Below the pieces are notes generated by a model. It saw nothing but the letters and a program-made list of their open reading frames with translations. It did not search any database and had not been told where the DNA came from. Positions 1 through 9,828 of a stretch of DNA of 64,000 bases are shown here, piece by piece. Position 1 is the first letter of the stretch, and every line of letters starts with the position of its first letter. Both the position numbers and the translations under genes were made by a program. The DNA comes from Micromonospora halotolerans. GTDB taxonomy: Bacteria; Actinomycetota; Actinomycetes; Mycobacteriales; Micromonosporaceae. Location of the stretch: assembly GCF_032108445.1 (NCBI RefSeq), contig NZ_CP134876.1, positions 3,596,001-3,660,000 of the forward strand. Direction: 5' to 3'.

Positions 1-1064
1 ACCCGGACAGCGACCTGGTCGCCCAGGCCCGCCGTACGCTCCGCGAGATCCGCGCGGCGAAGCCCGACTTCCTGGTCATCGACGGGGACTTCGTGGACAC
101 CGCCTATCCGGCGGACTTCGCACTGGCCAAGCGGATCCTCGACGAGGAACTGGGCGGCGAGCTGCCGTACTACTACGTCCCCGGCAACCACGAGATGATG
201 GGCGCGCCCATCGACAACTTCCGGAGCGTGTTCGGGGACACCTCACGGGTCTTCGACCACCGGGGCACCCGCTTCGTCACCCTGAGCACGGCCACGGGAT
301 CCCTGCGCGGCGGCGGGTTCGACCAGGTGGAGCTGCTGCGCAAGACGCTCGACGCGGCGGCCGCCGACCCGGCGGTCGGTTCGGTCACCGTGCTCTTCCA
401 CCACCCGCCCCGCGATCCCAGCCCGGCCAAGGCCAGCCAGCTCGGCGACCGGAAGGAAGCGGCCCTGGTGGAGCAGTGGCTGGCCGACTTCCAGCACCGC
501 ACCGGCAAGGGCGCGCTCCTGGTCAACGGGCACGTCGGCACCTTCCACGCCGACCGGGTGGACGGCGTGCCGTACGTGATCAACGGCAACTCGGGCAAGG
601 ACCCGTCCACCCCGCCCCAGCTCGGCGGCTTCACCGGCTGGACCGAGTTCGGCGTCGACCCGGTGACCGGGCAGGAGGCGGAGCAGGCCCGCCGGGACCC
701 GCTGGCCGAGGGGCCCGGCTGGATCGCGGCGGAGTTCCACGCCCACGTCGACCGCCTCGCCCTGGCCGCCCCGGCCGAGGTCGCGGTCGGCGCCCCGGCG
801 ACCGTCACGGCCACGCTCACCCAGCCCGGTGGCCGTACCGTCCCGGTGGCCGCCCCGGTCAGCGCCGACTGGTCCGGCTCGCCCAACCTGCTGATTGGCG
901 GCGCCGAAGGGGTGAAGCCCTGGCACGTGGCCCGGTTCGACCCGGAGACCGGCCGGCTGACCGCGCTGCGTCCCGGCGGGCGGGTGCTGCTCGTGGTCAC
1001 CGTCAACGGCGTCCGCGCCGAGGCGGCGGTGACCCTCACGGCGGCGGAGGCGCCCGCCGCCTGA
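1..1064 (+). CDS. Metallophosphoesterase, 5'-truncated by window edge
   Basis: C-terminal part of a calcineurin-like metallophosphoesterase. The reading frame is open from base 3, so the true start lies left of the window; the GTG at 93 is internal. Metal-site motifs are visible: DGDFVD (81-98), GNHE (183-194) and GHVGTFHA (528-551, the GH-x-H site). The last 100 or so residues are Ala/Thr/Val-rich and look like an Ig-like beta domain, which hints at a surface or secreted enzyme. No signal peptide can be judged without the 5' end, and the substrate is unknown. It converges on the downstream minus-strand gene across a perfect hairpin. Confidence 0.8.
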   Translation, partial: PDSDLVAQARRTLREIRAAKPDFLVIDGDFVDTAYPADFALAKRILDEELGGELPYYYVPGNHEMMGAPIDNFRSVFGDTSRVFDHRGTRFVTLSTATGSLRGGGFDQVELLRKTLDAAAADPAVGSVTVLFHHPPRDPSPAKASQLGDRKEAALVEQWLADFQHRTGKGALLVNGHVGTFHADRVDGVPYVINGNSGKDPSTPPQLGGFTGWTEFGVDPVTGQEAEQARRDPLAEGPGWIAAEFHAHVDRLALAAPAEVAVGAPATVTATLTQPGGRTVPVAAPVSADWSGSPNLLIGGAEGVKPWHVARFDPETGRLTALRPGGRVLLVVTVNGVRAEAAVTLTAAEAPAA

Positions 1065-1122
1065 CCGCCCCGCCGGCGGGCTCCTCGACCTGGGGGAGGA
1101 GCCCCCGGCGGGTGCGGCGGTC

Positions 1123-1160
1123 GAGGAGGGGCCCCCGGGCTGACCCGGGGGCCCCTCCTC
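1123..1160. terminator. Bidirectional hairpin terminator
   Basis: Perfect 17-bp stem (1123-1139 with 1144-1160) and a 4-base loop, lying between two convergent genes. There is no U tract, as is usual for high-GC actinobacterial terminators. It would serve both strands. Confidence 0.8.
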
Positions 1161-1165
1161 GCGTC

Positions 1166-2062
1166 TCAGAAGTCGCCCTCGGCGACCTGGAAGACGGTCA
1201 GGCCGAGCGAGCGCCACATCCGGACCACCTGCTGCCGGTCGTCGAAGACCCCGACCACCCGGTAGCGCTCCCGGATCTCCCGCTCGTAGATCTCCCGCTT
1301 GACGACGGCGTCCTTGCGCTGGTCGCCGACCGCCCGCAGGTGCAGCGCCAGGTAGGGGACCCGGACGTGCCGGGCCAGCCAGGCCTCGGTGTCCGCCCGG
1401 GCCGTGGCGTCCCGCCCGGAGCAGAAGACCACCGCGTGCCCGGCCGCGTGCATGGCCCGGACCGCCGCGATCACCGCCTCGTTCGGCGCGTCCTCGCCGA
1501 CCCGGGTCATGTCGTACGGGCTGCGCGACACGTTCAACGCCACCGTGCCGTCGATGTCGACCAGCACGATGTCGGGGCGCTCGGCGGCCTCCCGCTCGAC
1601 CCGGGCCGGGCCGCCGGTCCGGACGGTCGGCACCGGCAGCGGTAACGGGCGGTTCGCCAGGTAGCGCTCGTGCAGCCGGCGGATCGCGGCCTCGCCGACC
1701 CGGTCCACCTCGGGACGCGCGGCGTCCCGGCGCAGGCACTCCTCCAGCGGCACGTCGGTGAAGTCGTGCACCTCGAACGCCGCGCCGTACCGGGCGGCCA
1801 GCTCGGCCCAGTCCCGCAGGGTGCGTGAGCGCAGGTTGGTGTCGTCGACGCAGACGCTCACCCGGGCCGCCAGCAGCGCCTCCACCTGGGCCCGCTGCAC
1901 GCGGGTGACCTGCCCCTCGGCCCACTGGGTGAAGAGCCGTTCGCCGTGCATCATCCGGCGCAGGTCGTCCCGGTTGATCCGGACCACGCCCGGCTGGAGC
2001 CGGCGGGCGAAGGTGGTCTTGCCGGAGGCGGGCAACCCGCGGGTGGCGATCAGGCGGAACAT
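1166..2062 (-). CDS. Polynucleotide kinase-phosphatase-like protein (P-loop kinase + HAD)
   Basis: 298 residues. The N-terminal P-loop kinase has Walker [10 protein letters not shown] at about residues 9-17. The C-terminal HAD phosphatase has the signature DIDGTVALN (DxDGT) and a downstream CSGRD segment. This is the T4 Pnkp domain order: 5'-kinase, then 3'-phosphatase. T4 Pnkp heals broken RNA or DNA ends; that role is inferred here from family only. The ATG at 2062 was chosen because GGGAGG lies 6 bases upstream on the minus strand and the P-loop begins just after it. An open frame extends further upstream but adds only low-complexity residues. No ligase partner is adjacent. Confidence 0.8.
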   Translation of the reverse strand: MFRLIATRGLPASGKTTFARRLQPGVVRINRDDLRRMMHGERLFTQWAEGQVTRVQRAQVEALLAARVSVCVDDTNLRSRTLRDWAELAARYGAAFEVHDFTDVPLEECLRRDAARPEVDRVGEAAIRRLHERYLANRPLPLPVPTVRTGGPARVEREAAERPDIVLVDIDGTVALNVSRSPYDMTRVGEDAPNEAVIAAVRAMHAAGHAVVFCSGRDATARADTEAWLARHVRVPYLALHLRAVGDQRKDAVVKREIYEREIRERYRVVGVFDDRQQVVRMWRSLGLTVFQVAEGDF

Positions 2063-2302
2063 CCCGTACCTCCCGTTCGTGCCTCTGCAGTCTCCACGAA
2101 TGCCCGCGGGACGGGCGGGAATGCGTACCGGGAGGTGAGTGTTGCGTCTGCCGGACCTGGTGTGCGGCCCGCTCGACGGGTCGGCGGAAGCCCATGGCAC
2201 ACTGGTCAATCGGCCACCGGTTCCGGTTCACGCCCGAGCCCGTCGCGACGACGGGGAGCACGACGGCGACCCGGCGACCACCGACGAAAGGACCGAGGCG
2301 AC

Positions 2303-2527
2303 ATGAAGCCCAACATCCACCCGGAGTACGTGACCACCGAGGTCCGCTGCTCCTGCGGCAACACGTTCACGACCCGCAGCACCGCCAAGGGCGGTTCGAT
2401 CAGCGTCGAGACCTGCAGCGCCTGCCACCCGTTCTACACGGGCAAGCAGCGCGTGCTGGACACCGCCGGCCGGGTCGCGAAGTTCCAGCAGAAGTACGCC
2501 AAGGTTCAGGCCAAGAAGGCCAAGTAG
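2303..2527 (+). CDS. rpmE: 50S ribosomal protein L31, zinc-binding form
   Basis: 74-residue ribosomal protein L31 of the large subunit. It keeps all four zinc-ligand cysteines (C16, C18, C38, C41 in RCSCGN and CSACH), so this is the Zn-containing 'C+' paralogue rather than the zinc-starvation form. Family length and the N-terminal MKPNIHP and C-terminal lysine-rich tail are typical. A GAGG segment lies just upstream of the ATG. It directly precedes prfA, an order also known in Streptomyces and other bacteria. Confidence 0.96.
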   Translation: MKPNIHPEYVTTEVRCSCGNTFTTRSTAKGGSISVETCSACHPFYTGKQRVLDTAGRVAKFQQKYAKVQAKKAK

Positions 2528-2639
2528 CTCCGTCGACGACGCCCGTGTCCGGCTCCGTGCCGGGCACGGGCGTTCGTCCGTTTGTGCCCGGTTCCGCCCG
2601 CCCCCGCCCGGTCGTCGTCGTCGAAGGAGCACCCGCAGC

Positions 2640-3728
2640 ATGAGCAGTGAGCGCCTGGCCGCCCTCCTCGACGAGTACGCCGAGCTGGAGCGGCGGCTGG
2701 CCGACCCCGCCATCCACGCCGACCAGGGCACCGCCCGCCGCGTCGGCCGGCGCTACGCGGAGCTGGTCCCGCTGTACAAGGCCGCCGGCGAGCTGGAGCA
2801 GGCGCGGGCCGACCTGGCCGCCGCCCGGGAGCTGGCCGCCGAGGACCCGGCCTTCGCCACCGAGGCCGAGGCGATCGCGTCGTCCCTGCCGGCGCTGGAG
2901 GAGCGGCTGGCCGAGCTGCTCATCCCGCGCGACCCGCACGACGCCAAGGACGTCATCGTCGAGATCAAGGCCGGTGAGGGCGGTGAGGAGTCGGCGCTGT
3001 TCGCCGGCGACCTGCTGCGGATGTACACCCGCTACGCCGAGCGGCGCGGCTGGGTCACCGAGGTGATCGACGCGCAGGACTCCGACCTCGGCGGGGTCAA
3101 GGACGTCTCCCTGGCGATCAAGACCAAGGGCGTGCCGGAGGGTGGCAACGGCGTCTGGTCCCGGCTCAAGTGGGAGGGCGGCGTGCACCGGGTGCAGCGC
3201 GTCCCGGTCACCGAGTCGCAGGGCCGGATCCACACCAGCGCGGCCGGCGTCCTGGTGCTGCCCGAGGCCGAGGACGTGGACGTCACCATCGACCCGAACG
3301 ACCTGCGGATCGACGTGTTCCGCTCGTCCGGGCCGGGCGGCCAGTCGGTCAACACGACCGACTCGGCGGTGCGGATCACCCACGTGCCCACCGGCATCGT
3401 GGTGTCCTGCCAGAACGAGAAGTCGCAGCTGCAGAACCGTGAGCAGGCCATGCGGATCCTGCGGGCCCGGATCCTCGCCGCGGCCCAGGAGCAGGCCGAC
3501 GCGGCCGCCTCGGACGCCCGCAAGGCGCAGGTGCGCACCGTGGACCGGTCGGAGCGGATCCGCACCTACAACTTCCCGCAGAACCGGATCACCGACCACC
3601 GGATCGGCTACACGGCCTACAACCTCGACCTGGCGCTGGCCGGCGAGCTGGACGGGGTGCTCGACGCCCTGGGCGAGGCCGACCGCGCCGCGCGGCTGGC
3701 CGGCGAGACGGAGCTGGCCCGGCGCTGA
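2640..3728 (+). CDS. prfA: Peptide chain release factor 1
   Basis: 362 residues, the usual RF1 length. RF1 reads UAA and UAG in the ribosomal A site and triggers peptidyl-tRNA hydrolysis. The catalytic GGQ is at residues 233-235 ([10 protein letters not shown]), and the stop-codon recognition PxT tripeptide is PVT at about 189-191, the RF1 rather than RF2 form. The ATG is preceded by GAAGGAG. Its methyltransferase PrmC, which modifies the GGQ glutamine, is encoded 1.6 kb downstream; the two are separated by a minus-strand GGDEF gene, an interruption of the common prfA-prmC pair. Confidence 0.97.
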   Translation: MSSERLAALLDEYAELERRLADPAIHADQGTARRVGRRYAELVPLYKAAGELEQARADLAAARELAAEDPAFATEAEAIASSLPALEERLAELLIPRDPHDAKDVIVEIKAGEGGEESALFAGDLLRMYTRYAERRGWVTEVIDAQDSDLGGVKDVSLAIKTKGVPEGGNGVWSRLKWEGGVHRVQRVPVTESQGRIHTSAAGVLVLPEAEDVDVTIDPNDLRIDVFRSSGPGGQSVNTTDSAVRITHVPTGIVVSCQNEKSQLQNREQAMRILRARILAAAQEQADAAASDARKAQVRTVDRSERIRTYNFPQNRITDHRIGYTAYNLDLALAGELDGVLDALGEADRAARLAGETELARR

Positions 3729-3749
3729 CCCCCGGCCGGGCGCCCGCGC

Positions 3750-5303
3750 TCAGGAGGCGCGGAGGCGGTCCTTGGCGCGCAGCATCTCCCGGTCGGCCAG
3801 CTCGAACGCGGCGCCCAGCGCCTCCCGGACGCTCACGCCGGCGCCCCCGTCGACCTCGGCGAAGCCGATGCTCACGCCGACCGGGGTGCCGGGGACCAGC
3901 GACTCCCAGTCCTCGGTGTGCACGGCGGCCTGGATCCGCCGGGCCACCTCGGCCGCCTCGGCCATGCCGGTCTCCGGCAGCACCACGACGAACTCGTCCC
4001 CGCCGTAGCGGGACACGAAGTCGCCCCGCCGCATCACCCGGTTGATCACTCCGGCGATCCGTTGCAGCACCAGGTCGCCCGAGTGGTGGCCGTGCCGGGT
4101 GTTGACCGCCTTGAACCCGTCGAGGTCGCAGACGCCGATCACCACCCGCTCGCCCCGGGCCACCACCGCGCCGATGTAGCGCTCCAGCCGGCGCCGGTTG
4201 GGCAACCCGGTGAGCGGATCGGTGAGGGCCTCGCCCTCGTAGCGCGCGGCCTCGCGGCGCATCTCCTCGTGGTCGATCCGGGCGGCGATGCCGTCGATGT
4301 AGACGTCCCGCAGCCGGTCGCTGCGCTGCGCGGCCAGCCGGAAGGCGTGCCGGTCGGCCCGGTGCGCGGCGGCGTGGTCGCCGGCCCGGGCGAGCGCGAC
4401 GCTGCGCAGCCGGGGCGCCTCGGCGGCGCCCAGCGTCTCGTCGGAGACCCGGATGGTGTCCAGCCGGGTGACCGCCTCGATCGGCCGGCCCTCGGCGACG
4501 GCCAGGCAGACCTGACCGAGCTGGCGCAGGTCGCGGGCGCGGGCGCTGTCCCCGCCGTGCGCGAGCAGCCGGGCCGGGTCGGCGTCCCCGCCGGAGTCCA
4601 CCCGGTCGCCGAGGGCGGCCCGGCGGGCCGCGGCGTAGCCGTAGGCGGCCAGGCTGCTCGGCCGGAGGCTGTCGGCGCGCCCCCGGCGCAGGAACCGGGC
4701 GAGGTCGCCGGCCACGTCGCGGAGCACCCGCAGGCAGCCGTCGCTGTCGCCGTTGTGGTCCAGCGCCACCGCGTTGCGCAGCCGGATGCCGGGCGCGGCG
4801 AAGGTCTCCTCCGGGATGCCGGCGGTCAGCCCGACCTGCCGGGCGCGTTCGATCGCACCGAGCGCGTGGCCGTGGAAGCTCAGGTAGGAGTAGGCCATCG
4901 CGAGGTCGTGCCAGCCCCAGGCGGTGTCCCGGTCCGGGTCGTCGTCGGCGCCGAGTGCCCGGGCGGCCCGGACCAGGTGGCTGACGCAGCGGTCCAGCGC
5001 GCCCTGGTGGTGCGCGGCGAGCGCGGCGAGGGCGTGGAGGTGCCCGTGCAGGTAGGGCTCGGCCAGGTCCCGGACGGCTGCGGAGGCGTCCTCGATGGCC
5101 CGGGTGAACTCCGCCGTCCGACCGAGATTGATCAGTGCGGAGAGGCGCTGCACGAGGGCGTCCGCCCGCGCGCACGGGTCGTCGGTGGTGCGGATGACCC
5201 GGTCCAGCAGCGCGCACGCCTCCGCCGAGCGGCTGACCTCCTGCAACGCCCGGGCGCGCCGGAGGGCGTCAACCTGGTCCTCGACCCGGTCGAGCCAGCC
5301 CAC
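3750..5303 (-). CDS. GGDEF-domain protein, probable cytosolic diguanylate cyclase
   Basis: 517 residues. The C-terminal GGDEF domain carries an intact YGGDEF active site and, exactly five residues before it, RRGD, which matches the RxxD inhibitory I-site. Cyclic-di-GMP synthesis with product feedback is therefore likely. The first 330 or so residues are Ala/Leu-rich helical repeats of TPR type with no membrane segment or signal peptide, a likely sensory or protein-binding module. GTG was chosen because AGGAGG lies 6 bases upstream of it. The gene sits on the opposite strand between prfA and prmC. Confidence 0.85.
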   Translation of the reverse strand: MGWLDRVEDQVDALRRARALQEVSRSAEACALLDRVIRTTDDPCARADALVQRLSALINLGRTAEFTRAIEDASAAVRDLAEPYLHGHLHALAALAAHHQGALDRCVSHLVRAARALGADDDPDRDTAWGWHDLAMAYSYLSFHGHALGAIERARQVGLTAGIPEETFAAPGIRLRNAVALDHNGDSDGCLRVLRDVAGDLARFLRRGRADSLRPSSLAAYGYAAARRAALGDRVDSGGDADPARLLAHGGDSARARDLRQLGQVCLAVAEGRPIEAVTRLDTIRVSDETLGAAEAPRLRSVALARAGDHAAAHRADRHAFRLAAQRSDRLRDVYIDGIAARIDHEEMRREAARYEGEALTDPLTGLPNRRRLERYIGAVVARGERVVIGVCDLDGFKAVNTRHGHHSGDLVLQRIAGVINRVMRRGDFVSRYGGDEFVVVLPETGMAEAAEVARRIQAAVHTEDWESLVPGTPVGVSIGFAEVDGGAGVSVREALGAAFELADREMLRAKDRLRAS

Positions 5304-5376
5304 TCGCGACCTCCTGTCGGTGTGCTCCCGGACGCACCCGCTCGTGAGGTGACCCGCGACGCTTCATGATTATGTC

Positions 5377-6324
5377 GTGACCTCCCTCCCGCAACACCCG
5401 TCCGAAGGGTCAGAACGCGAGCGCCCCTCACGGGTGGTCGCCCGGGCGGCCCGGGCCCTGGCCGCGGCGGGGGTGGAGGCGGCCCGCGCCGAGGCCGAGC
5501 AGCTGGCCGCGTACGTGCTGGACGTGCCGCGCGGCCGGCTGGCGCTGGCCGACGGCTTCACCCCGGCGCAGCGCGACCGCCTCGACACACTGGTCGACCG
5601 GCGGGTGGCCCGGGAACCCCTCCAGCACCTCACCGGCGTCGCCGGCTTCCGCCACCTGGAGCTGGCGGTCGGCCCGGGCGTCTTCGTGCCCCGCCCGGAG
5701 ACCGAACTGCTCGCCGGCTGGGGGATCGAGCAGGCCGGCCGGTGGGCCGCGCCGGTGGTCGTCGACCTGTGCAGCGGGTCCGGTGCGATCGCCCTGGCGG
5801 TCGCCCAGGAGCTGCCGTCGGCCCGGGTGGTGGCCGTGGAGCGGTCCCCGGCGGCGCTGGACTGGCTGCGCCGCAACGCCGCCGAGCGGGCCGCGGCGGG
5901 GGACCGGCCGATCGAGGTGGTCGCCGCCGACGTCACCGACCCGGCGCTCCTCGCCGACCTGGTGGGCCGGGTCGACGTGCTGCTGTGCAACCCGCCGTAC
6001 GTGCCCCGGTCGGTGGTGGTGCCGCCCGAGGTGGCCCGCCACGACCCGGACGAGGCGGTGTTCGGCGGCGCGGACGGGCTGGACGTCATCCGCCCGGTGG
6101 TCGGCCGCGCCGCCGCGCTGCTGCGCCCCGGCGGCGTGCTCGGCGTCGAGCACGACGACACCCACGCCAGGGCGGTGCCCGCGCTGCTCGCCGCCGACGG
6201 CCGGTACGAGCGGGTCGAGGAGCACCGTGACCTGGTCGGCCGGCCCCGCTGGGCGACCGCGTCCCGCCGGGCGGACGGCCAGCACGCCGATGCCGCCCCG
6301 GCGTGGCAGACTGGCTCCTCGTGA
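5377..6324 (+). CDS. prmC: Release factor N5-glutamine methyltransferase PrmC (HemK)
   Basis: 315 residues. It uses S-adenosylmethionine to methylate the GGQ glutamine of RF1 and RF2. The N-terminal helical release-factor-binding region is followed by a Rossmann methyltransferase domain with VVDLCSGSGAIA (SAM site) and the catalytic NPPY in LLCNPPYVP. The GTG start has no good ribosome site, but CATGAT lies exactly 6 bases upstream, the same layout as other probable leaderless genes here. The stop overlaps the next start as TGATG, indicating translational coupling with the threonylcarbamoyl-AMP synthase. Confidence 0.93.
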   Translation: MTSLPQHPSEGSERERPSRVVARAARALAAAGVEAARAEAEQLAAYVLDVPRGRLALADGFTPAQRDRLDTLVDRRVAREPLQHLTGVAGFRHLELAVGPGVFVPRPETELLAGWGIEQAGRWAAPVVVDLCSGSGAIALAVAQELPSARVVAVERSPAALDWLRRNAAERAAAGDRPIEVVAADVTDPALLADLVGRVDVLLCNPPYVPRSVVVPPEVARHDPDEAVFGGADGLDVIRPVVGRAAALLRPGGVLGVEHDDTHARAVPALLAADGRYERVEEHRDLVGRPRWATASRRADGQHADAAPAWQTGSS

Positions 6325-6968
6325 TGCTCTACGACTGTCGGTCGCCGGCAGACCGGGACCGCGGCGTCGAGGCGGCCATCGAGGCGGTCAAGAACGGTGA
6401 ACTCGTCGTCCTGCCGACCGACACGGTCTACGGCGTCGGGGCCGACGCCTTCACGCCGTACGCCGTGAAGGCCCTCGCGGACGCCAAGGGTGGCGCGCGG
6501 CAGGCGCCGCCGGTGCTGATCGGTTCCCGGCACACCCTCGACGGCCTGGTCTTCTCGCTGCCCCGTTCGGCCCGGGAGCTGGTCGAGGCGTTCTGGCCGG
6601 GCGCGCTGACCATCGTGGTGGAGCACTCGCCGAGCCTGGCCTGGGACCTGGGCGACTCCAGCGGCACGGTGGCGGTGCGGATGCCGCTGCACCCGGTGGC
6701 GCTGGAGGTGCTGCGGGAGACCGGCCCCATGGCGGTGGCCTCGGCCAACAAGGTCGGCCAGCCCGCGGCGCTCACCGCCGAGGAGGCCCGCGACCAGCTC
6801 GGCTACGGCGTCCGTGCCTACCTGGAGGCCGGCCCGGCGCTCGACCCGGTGCCGAGCACCATCGTCGACCTGACCGGCGAGGTGCCCCGGGTGCTGCGCC
6901 AGGGCGCGGTGACGCTGGAGAAGCTGCGCGACGTGGTGCCGGACATCCGCGACGAGCGGGGGGTCTGA
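6324..6968 (+). CDS. L-threonylcarbamoyladenylate synthase (Sua5/YrdC/YciO family)
   Basis: 214 residues. It makes threonylcarbamoyl-AMP from threonine, bicarbonate and ATP for the t6A37 modification of ANN-decoding tRNAs. Family features are VVLPTDTVYGVGADAF near the N-terminus, WPGALTIVV, and the ASANKVGQPA nucleotide-site segment. It is the YrdC domain only, without the Sua5 C-terminal domain. The ATG at 6324 overlaps the prmC stop (TGATG); an in-frame GTG at 6321 is the alternative. The linkage to prmC is widespread among actinobacteria. Confidence 0.92.
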   Translation: MLYDCRSPADRDRGVEAAIEAVKNGELVVLPTDTVYGVGADAFTPYAVKALADAKGGARQAPPVLIGSRHTLDGLVFSLPRSARELVEAFWPGALTIVVEHSPSLAWDLGDSSGTVAVRMPLHPVALEVLRETGPMAVASANKVGQPAALTAEEARDQLGYGVRAYLEAGPALDPVPSTIVDLTGEVPRVLRQGAVTLEKLRDVVPDIRDERGV

Positions 6969-7580
6969 GTGCCGCCGTTCACCGTGCTGCACGTCTGCAT
7001 GGGCAACATCTGCCGGTCCCCGATGGCCGAGCGCCTGCTGGCGGTCGCCGTGCGGGAGCGGCTGGGCCGGCTGGGCGTCGACCCGGCCCGCTCCGACGAG
7101 CTGGTGCACAGCCACAGCGCCGGCACCGGCGGCTGGCACGCCGGCGAGGAGATGAACCCGCCCGCCGCCCGGCAGGTGATCTCGCGCGGTGGTGCGGTCG
7201 ACGGGTTCGCCGCCCGCCGGCTCCGCTCCGACCTGATCGACGCCGCCGACCTGGTCCTCACCGCCACGGCCGACCAGCAGGAGTACGTGGTGGCGCTGCG
7301 CCCGGACGCGGCCGCGCGCACCTTCGTGCTGGGCGAGTTCGGCCGGCTGCTCGGCGCGCTGGACCGGGCCGGGCTGCCCCCGGTGGAGGCCACCCCGGAC
7401 GCGGTGTACGCCCGGGGCGTGGCGCTGGTGGCGGCGGCGGACGCGGCCCGCCAGGGCAGCACCGCGCTGCCCACCGACGACCTCGACGACCCGTGGGGTC
7501 GCGGCGACCAGTGCTTCAGCCGGGTGGCCGACGAGATCGAGGAGACCGTCCAGCCGCTGGCCACCGCGCTGCTTCCCTGA
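6969..7580 (+). CDS. Low-molecular-weight protein-tyrosine-phosphatase family protein
   Basis: 203 residues, longer than the 150 or so of simple LMW-PTPs. The P-loop CMGNICRSP gives C(X)5R with nucleophile C10 and R16. The general-acid aspartate probably lies in DDLDDPWG near the C-terminus, where the family usually has DPxxG. The GTG start directly abuts the stop of the preceding gene, so it is the third gene of the prmC operon. Targets are unknown; in actinobacteria such enzymes often act on phosphotyrosine of exopolysaccharide or signalling proteins (family knowledge, not shown here). Confidence 0.85.
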   Translation: MPPFTVLHVCMGNICRSPMAERLLAVAVRERLGRLGVDPARSDELVHSHSAGTGGWHAGEEMNPPAARQVISRGGAVDGFAARRLRSDLIDAADLVLTATADQQEYVVALRPDAAARTFVLGEFGRLLGALDRAGLPPVEATPDAVYARGVALVAAADAARQGSTALPTDDLDDPWGRGDQCFSRVADEIEETVQPLATALLP

Positions 7581-7692
7581 GGTTCATCCTTCCTCGCGAA
7601 CTTCCTGCGCATTTCGCCGAAGATGGCGGCGAAACCGCCGATTCCGGTCATTCTGAACGGGTCCGTACGGCCGGCTCCTGCGGGGAGAGCTG

Positions 7693-9804
7693 ATGAACCG
7701 GGCCCATCTCGACAAGCTGTTCACCGTCCTGCTCGCCGGCGTACTCGCCGGGCTGGCCCTGGCCGCTGCCGCGCTGCCGGCCGCGCTGGTCTTCGGGCTC
7801 GGCTTCAAGAACCTCATGCCCTACGCCGCGCTGCCGGAGTCGCTGAAATCGCCGCAGCCGGCCCAGCGTTCCAACCTCTACGCCAGCGACGGCCGCACGC
7901 TGATCACCTCGTTCTACACCGAGGACCGGGTGGACGTGCCGATCGGGGAGGTGGCGCCGGTGATGCGGCAGGCCATCGTGGCCGCCGAGGACGTCCGGTT
8001 CTACCAGCACCACGGCGTCGACGTGCGCGGGGTGGCGCGGGCCTTCACGGCCAACCGGCGGGAGGGCACCCGGCAGGGCGCGTCCACGCTGACCATGCAG
8101 TACGTGCGCAACGCGCTGGCCGGTGACCCCCGGCTCACCGAGGAGCAGCGGGCCAGGGCCACCGAGATCACCGTCGGCCGCAAGATCCGCGAGATGCGGT
8201 ACGCGCTGGCCCTGGAGCGCCGGGTCAGCAAGGACGAGATCCTCGGGCGCTACCTGAACATCGCCTACTTCGGCGCCGGCGCGTACGGCATCGCGGCGGC
8301 CAGCAAGCGCTACTTCTCCACCACGCCCGACAAGCTCACCCTGGCCCAGTCGGCGCTGCTCGCCGGGCTGGTCCGCTCACCCGACACCGACGACCCGATC
8401 AACGGCGACGCCGACTCGGCGCTGGGCCGCCGGGCGTACGTGCTGGACCGGATGGTCGAGACCGGCCAGGTGACCGAGGCGGACGCCGCCCGGGCCCGGG
8501 CCGAGCAGCTCAACCTCAAGCCCAGCGCCACCCCCAACGACTGCACCGCGGTGCCCGCCGCGCACAACGACTGGGGCTTCTTCTGCGACTGGTTCACCCA
8601 GTGGTGGAACGCCCAGCCCGCCTTCGGCAACACGGCCGACGAGCGGCAGCGCACGCTGCGCCGGGGCGGCTGGTCGATCGTCACCTCGCTCGACGCCGAC
8701 GTGCAGGCCAAGGCCACCGAGCAGGTGCAGCGGATCTATCCGAACACCAACCAGCGAGCCGCGCCGACCGCGGTGGTGCAGCCGGGCACCGGCCGGGTGC
8801 TGGCCATGGCGGTGAACCGCGCCTACAGCGTGGCCCCGAACCCGACCGCCGGGCAGAACTACCCGAACACGGTCAACCAGCTGGTCGCCGGCGGCGCGGG
8901 CATCGAGGGCTACCAGGCCGGCTCGACGTTCAAGCTCTTCGCCGTCCTGGCCGCGCTGGAGTCCGGCCTGCCGCTGAGCACCGAGTTCGACGCGCCCAGC
9001 GTCTTCGTCACCAGGTACCCGATCGACGGTGGCCCGGCGAGCTGCGCCGGGCACTGGTGCCCGGAGAACGCCAACCCGACGTGGATGGACGGCGACCGCA
9101 CCATGTGGGACGCGTTCGGCCGTTCGGTGAACACCTACTTCGCCTGGCTGACCGAGCGGGTCGGCGCGGACCGGGTGGTGGAGATGGCCCAGCGGCTGGG
9201 CATCGTGTTCCGCTCGCCGGAGGACGCCAAGCTGGCCCGGGACGGCGCGAAGAACTGGGGGCCGTTCACCCTCGGGGTCTCCTCCACCACCCCGCTCGAC
9301 CTGGCCAACGCGTACGCCACGGTGGCCGCCGAGGGCACCTGGTGCCGGCCCACCCCGATCACCTCGATCAGCGACCCGACCGGCCGGAAGGTGGCCGCCG
9401 GCGACCCGGACTGCCGGCAGGTGCTCGACACCGAGGTGGCCCGGGCGGCGGCGGACGCGGCCCGCTGCCCGGTCGGTGACCAGTCGATGTACCGCCGCTG
9501 CGACGGCGGCACCGCCGAGGAGCTCCAGCCCGGGCTGCGCCGGCCGCTGGCCGGCAAGACCGGCAGTTCCGAGCGGAACGCCACGGAGACCGTGGTCGCG
9601 TTCACGCCGCAGCTCTCCGTGGCCACCATCGCCGCGAACCCGGACAACCCGCGGGACGCCGTGGGCGGCGGGGTCCAGGTCCGCCAGATCGAGGCCGTGG
9701 GCCGCCTTCTCGCGTGGGCCCTGCGGGACCAGCCCGTCCTGGACTTCGTCCCGCCGAGCCAGACGGTGGCCTTCGAGCGCACCAGCCCGCGCACCGGCAA
9801 CTGA
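7693..9804 (+). CDS. Class A penicillin-binding protein (transglycosylase/transpeptidase)
   Basis: 703 residues, a bifunctional peptidoglycan synthase. A single N-terminal membrane anchor (about 10-40) is followed by a GT51 glycosyltransferase domain with AAEDVRFYQHHG (catalytic Glu), QGASTLTMQ and the RYLNIAYFG segment. The transpeptidase domain carries STFK (SxxK), SVN (SxN) and KTGSS (KTG), so all penicillin-binding motifs are intact. GGGGAGAG lies just before the ATG. A short hairpin (7612-7619 with 7627-7634) lies in the 112-base gap behind the phosphatase gene, so it may be transcribed separately. Confidence 0.93.
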   Translation: MNRAHLDKLFTVLLAGVLAGLALAAAALPAALVFGLGFKNLMPYAALPESLKSPQPAQRSNLYASDGRTLITSFYTEDRVDVPIGEVAPVMRQAIVAAEDVRFYQHHGVDVRGVARAFTANRREGTRQGASTLTMQYVRNALAGDPRLTEEQRARATEITVGRKIREMRYALALERRVSKDEILGRYLNIAYFGAGAYGIAAASKRYFSTTPDKLTLAQSALLAGLVRSPDTDDPINGDADSALGRRAYVLDRMVETGQVTEADAARARAEQLNLKPSATPNDCTAVPAAHNDWGFFCDWFTQWWNAQPAFGNTADERQRTLRRGGWSIVTSLDADVQAKATEQVQRIYPNTNQRAAPTAVVQPGTGRVLAMAVNRAYSVAPNPTAGQNYPNTVNQLVAGGAGIEGYQAGSTFKLFAVLAALESGLPLSTEFDAPSVFVTRYPIDGGPASCAGHWCPENANPTWMDGDRTMWDAFGRSVNTYFAWLTERVGADRVVEMAQRLGIVFRSPEDAKLARDGAKNWGPFTLGVSSTTPLDLANAYATVAAEGTWCRPTPITSISDPTGRKVAAGDPDCRQVLDTEVARAAADAARCPVGDQSMYRRCDGGTAEELQPGLRRPLAGKTGSSERNATETVVAFTPQLSVATIAANPDNPRDAVGGGVQVRQIEAVGRLLAWALRDQPVLDFVPPSQTVAFERTSPRTGN

Positions 9805-9828
9805 CGGTCGGCGGGGCCGGGCCGGCCG

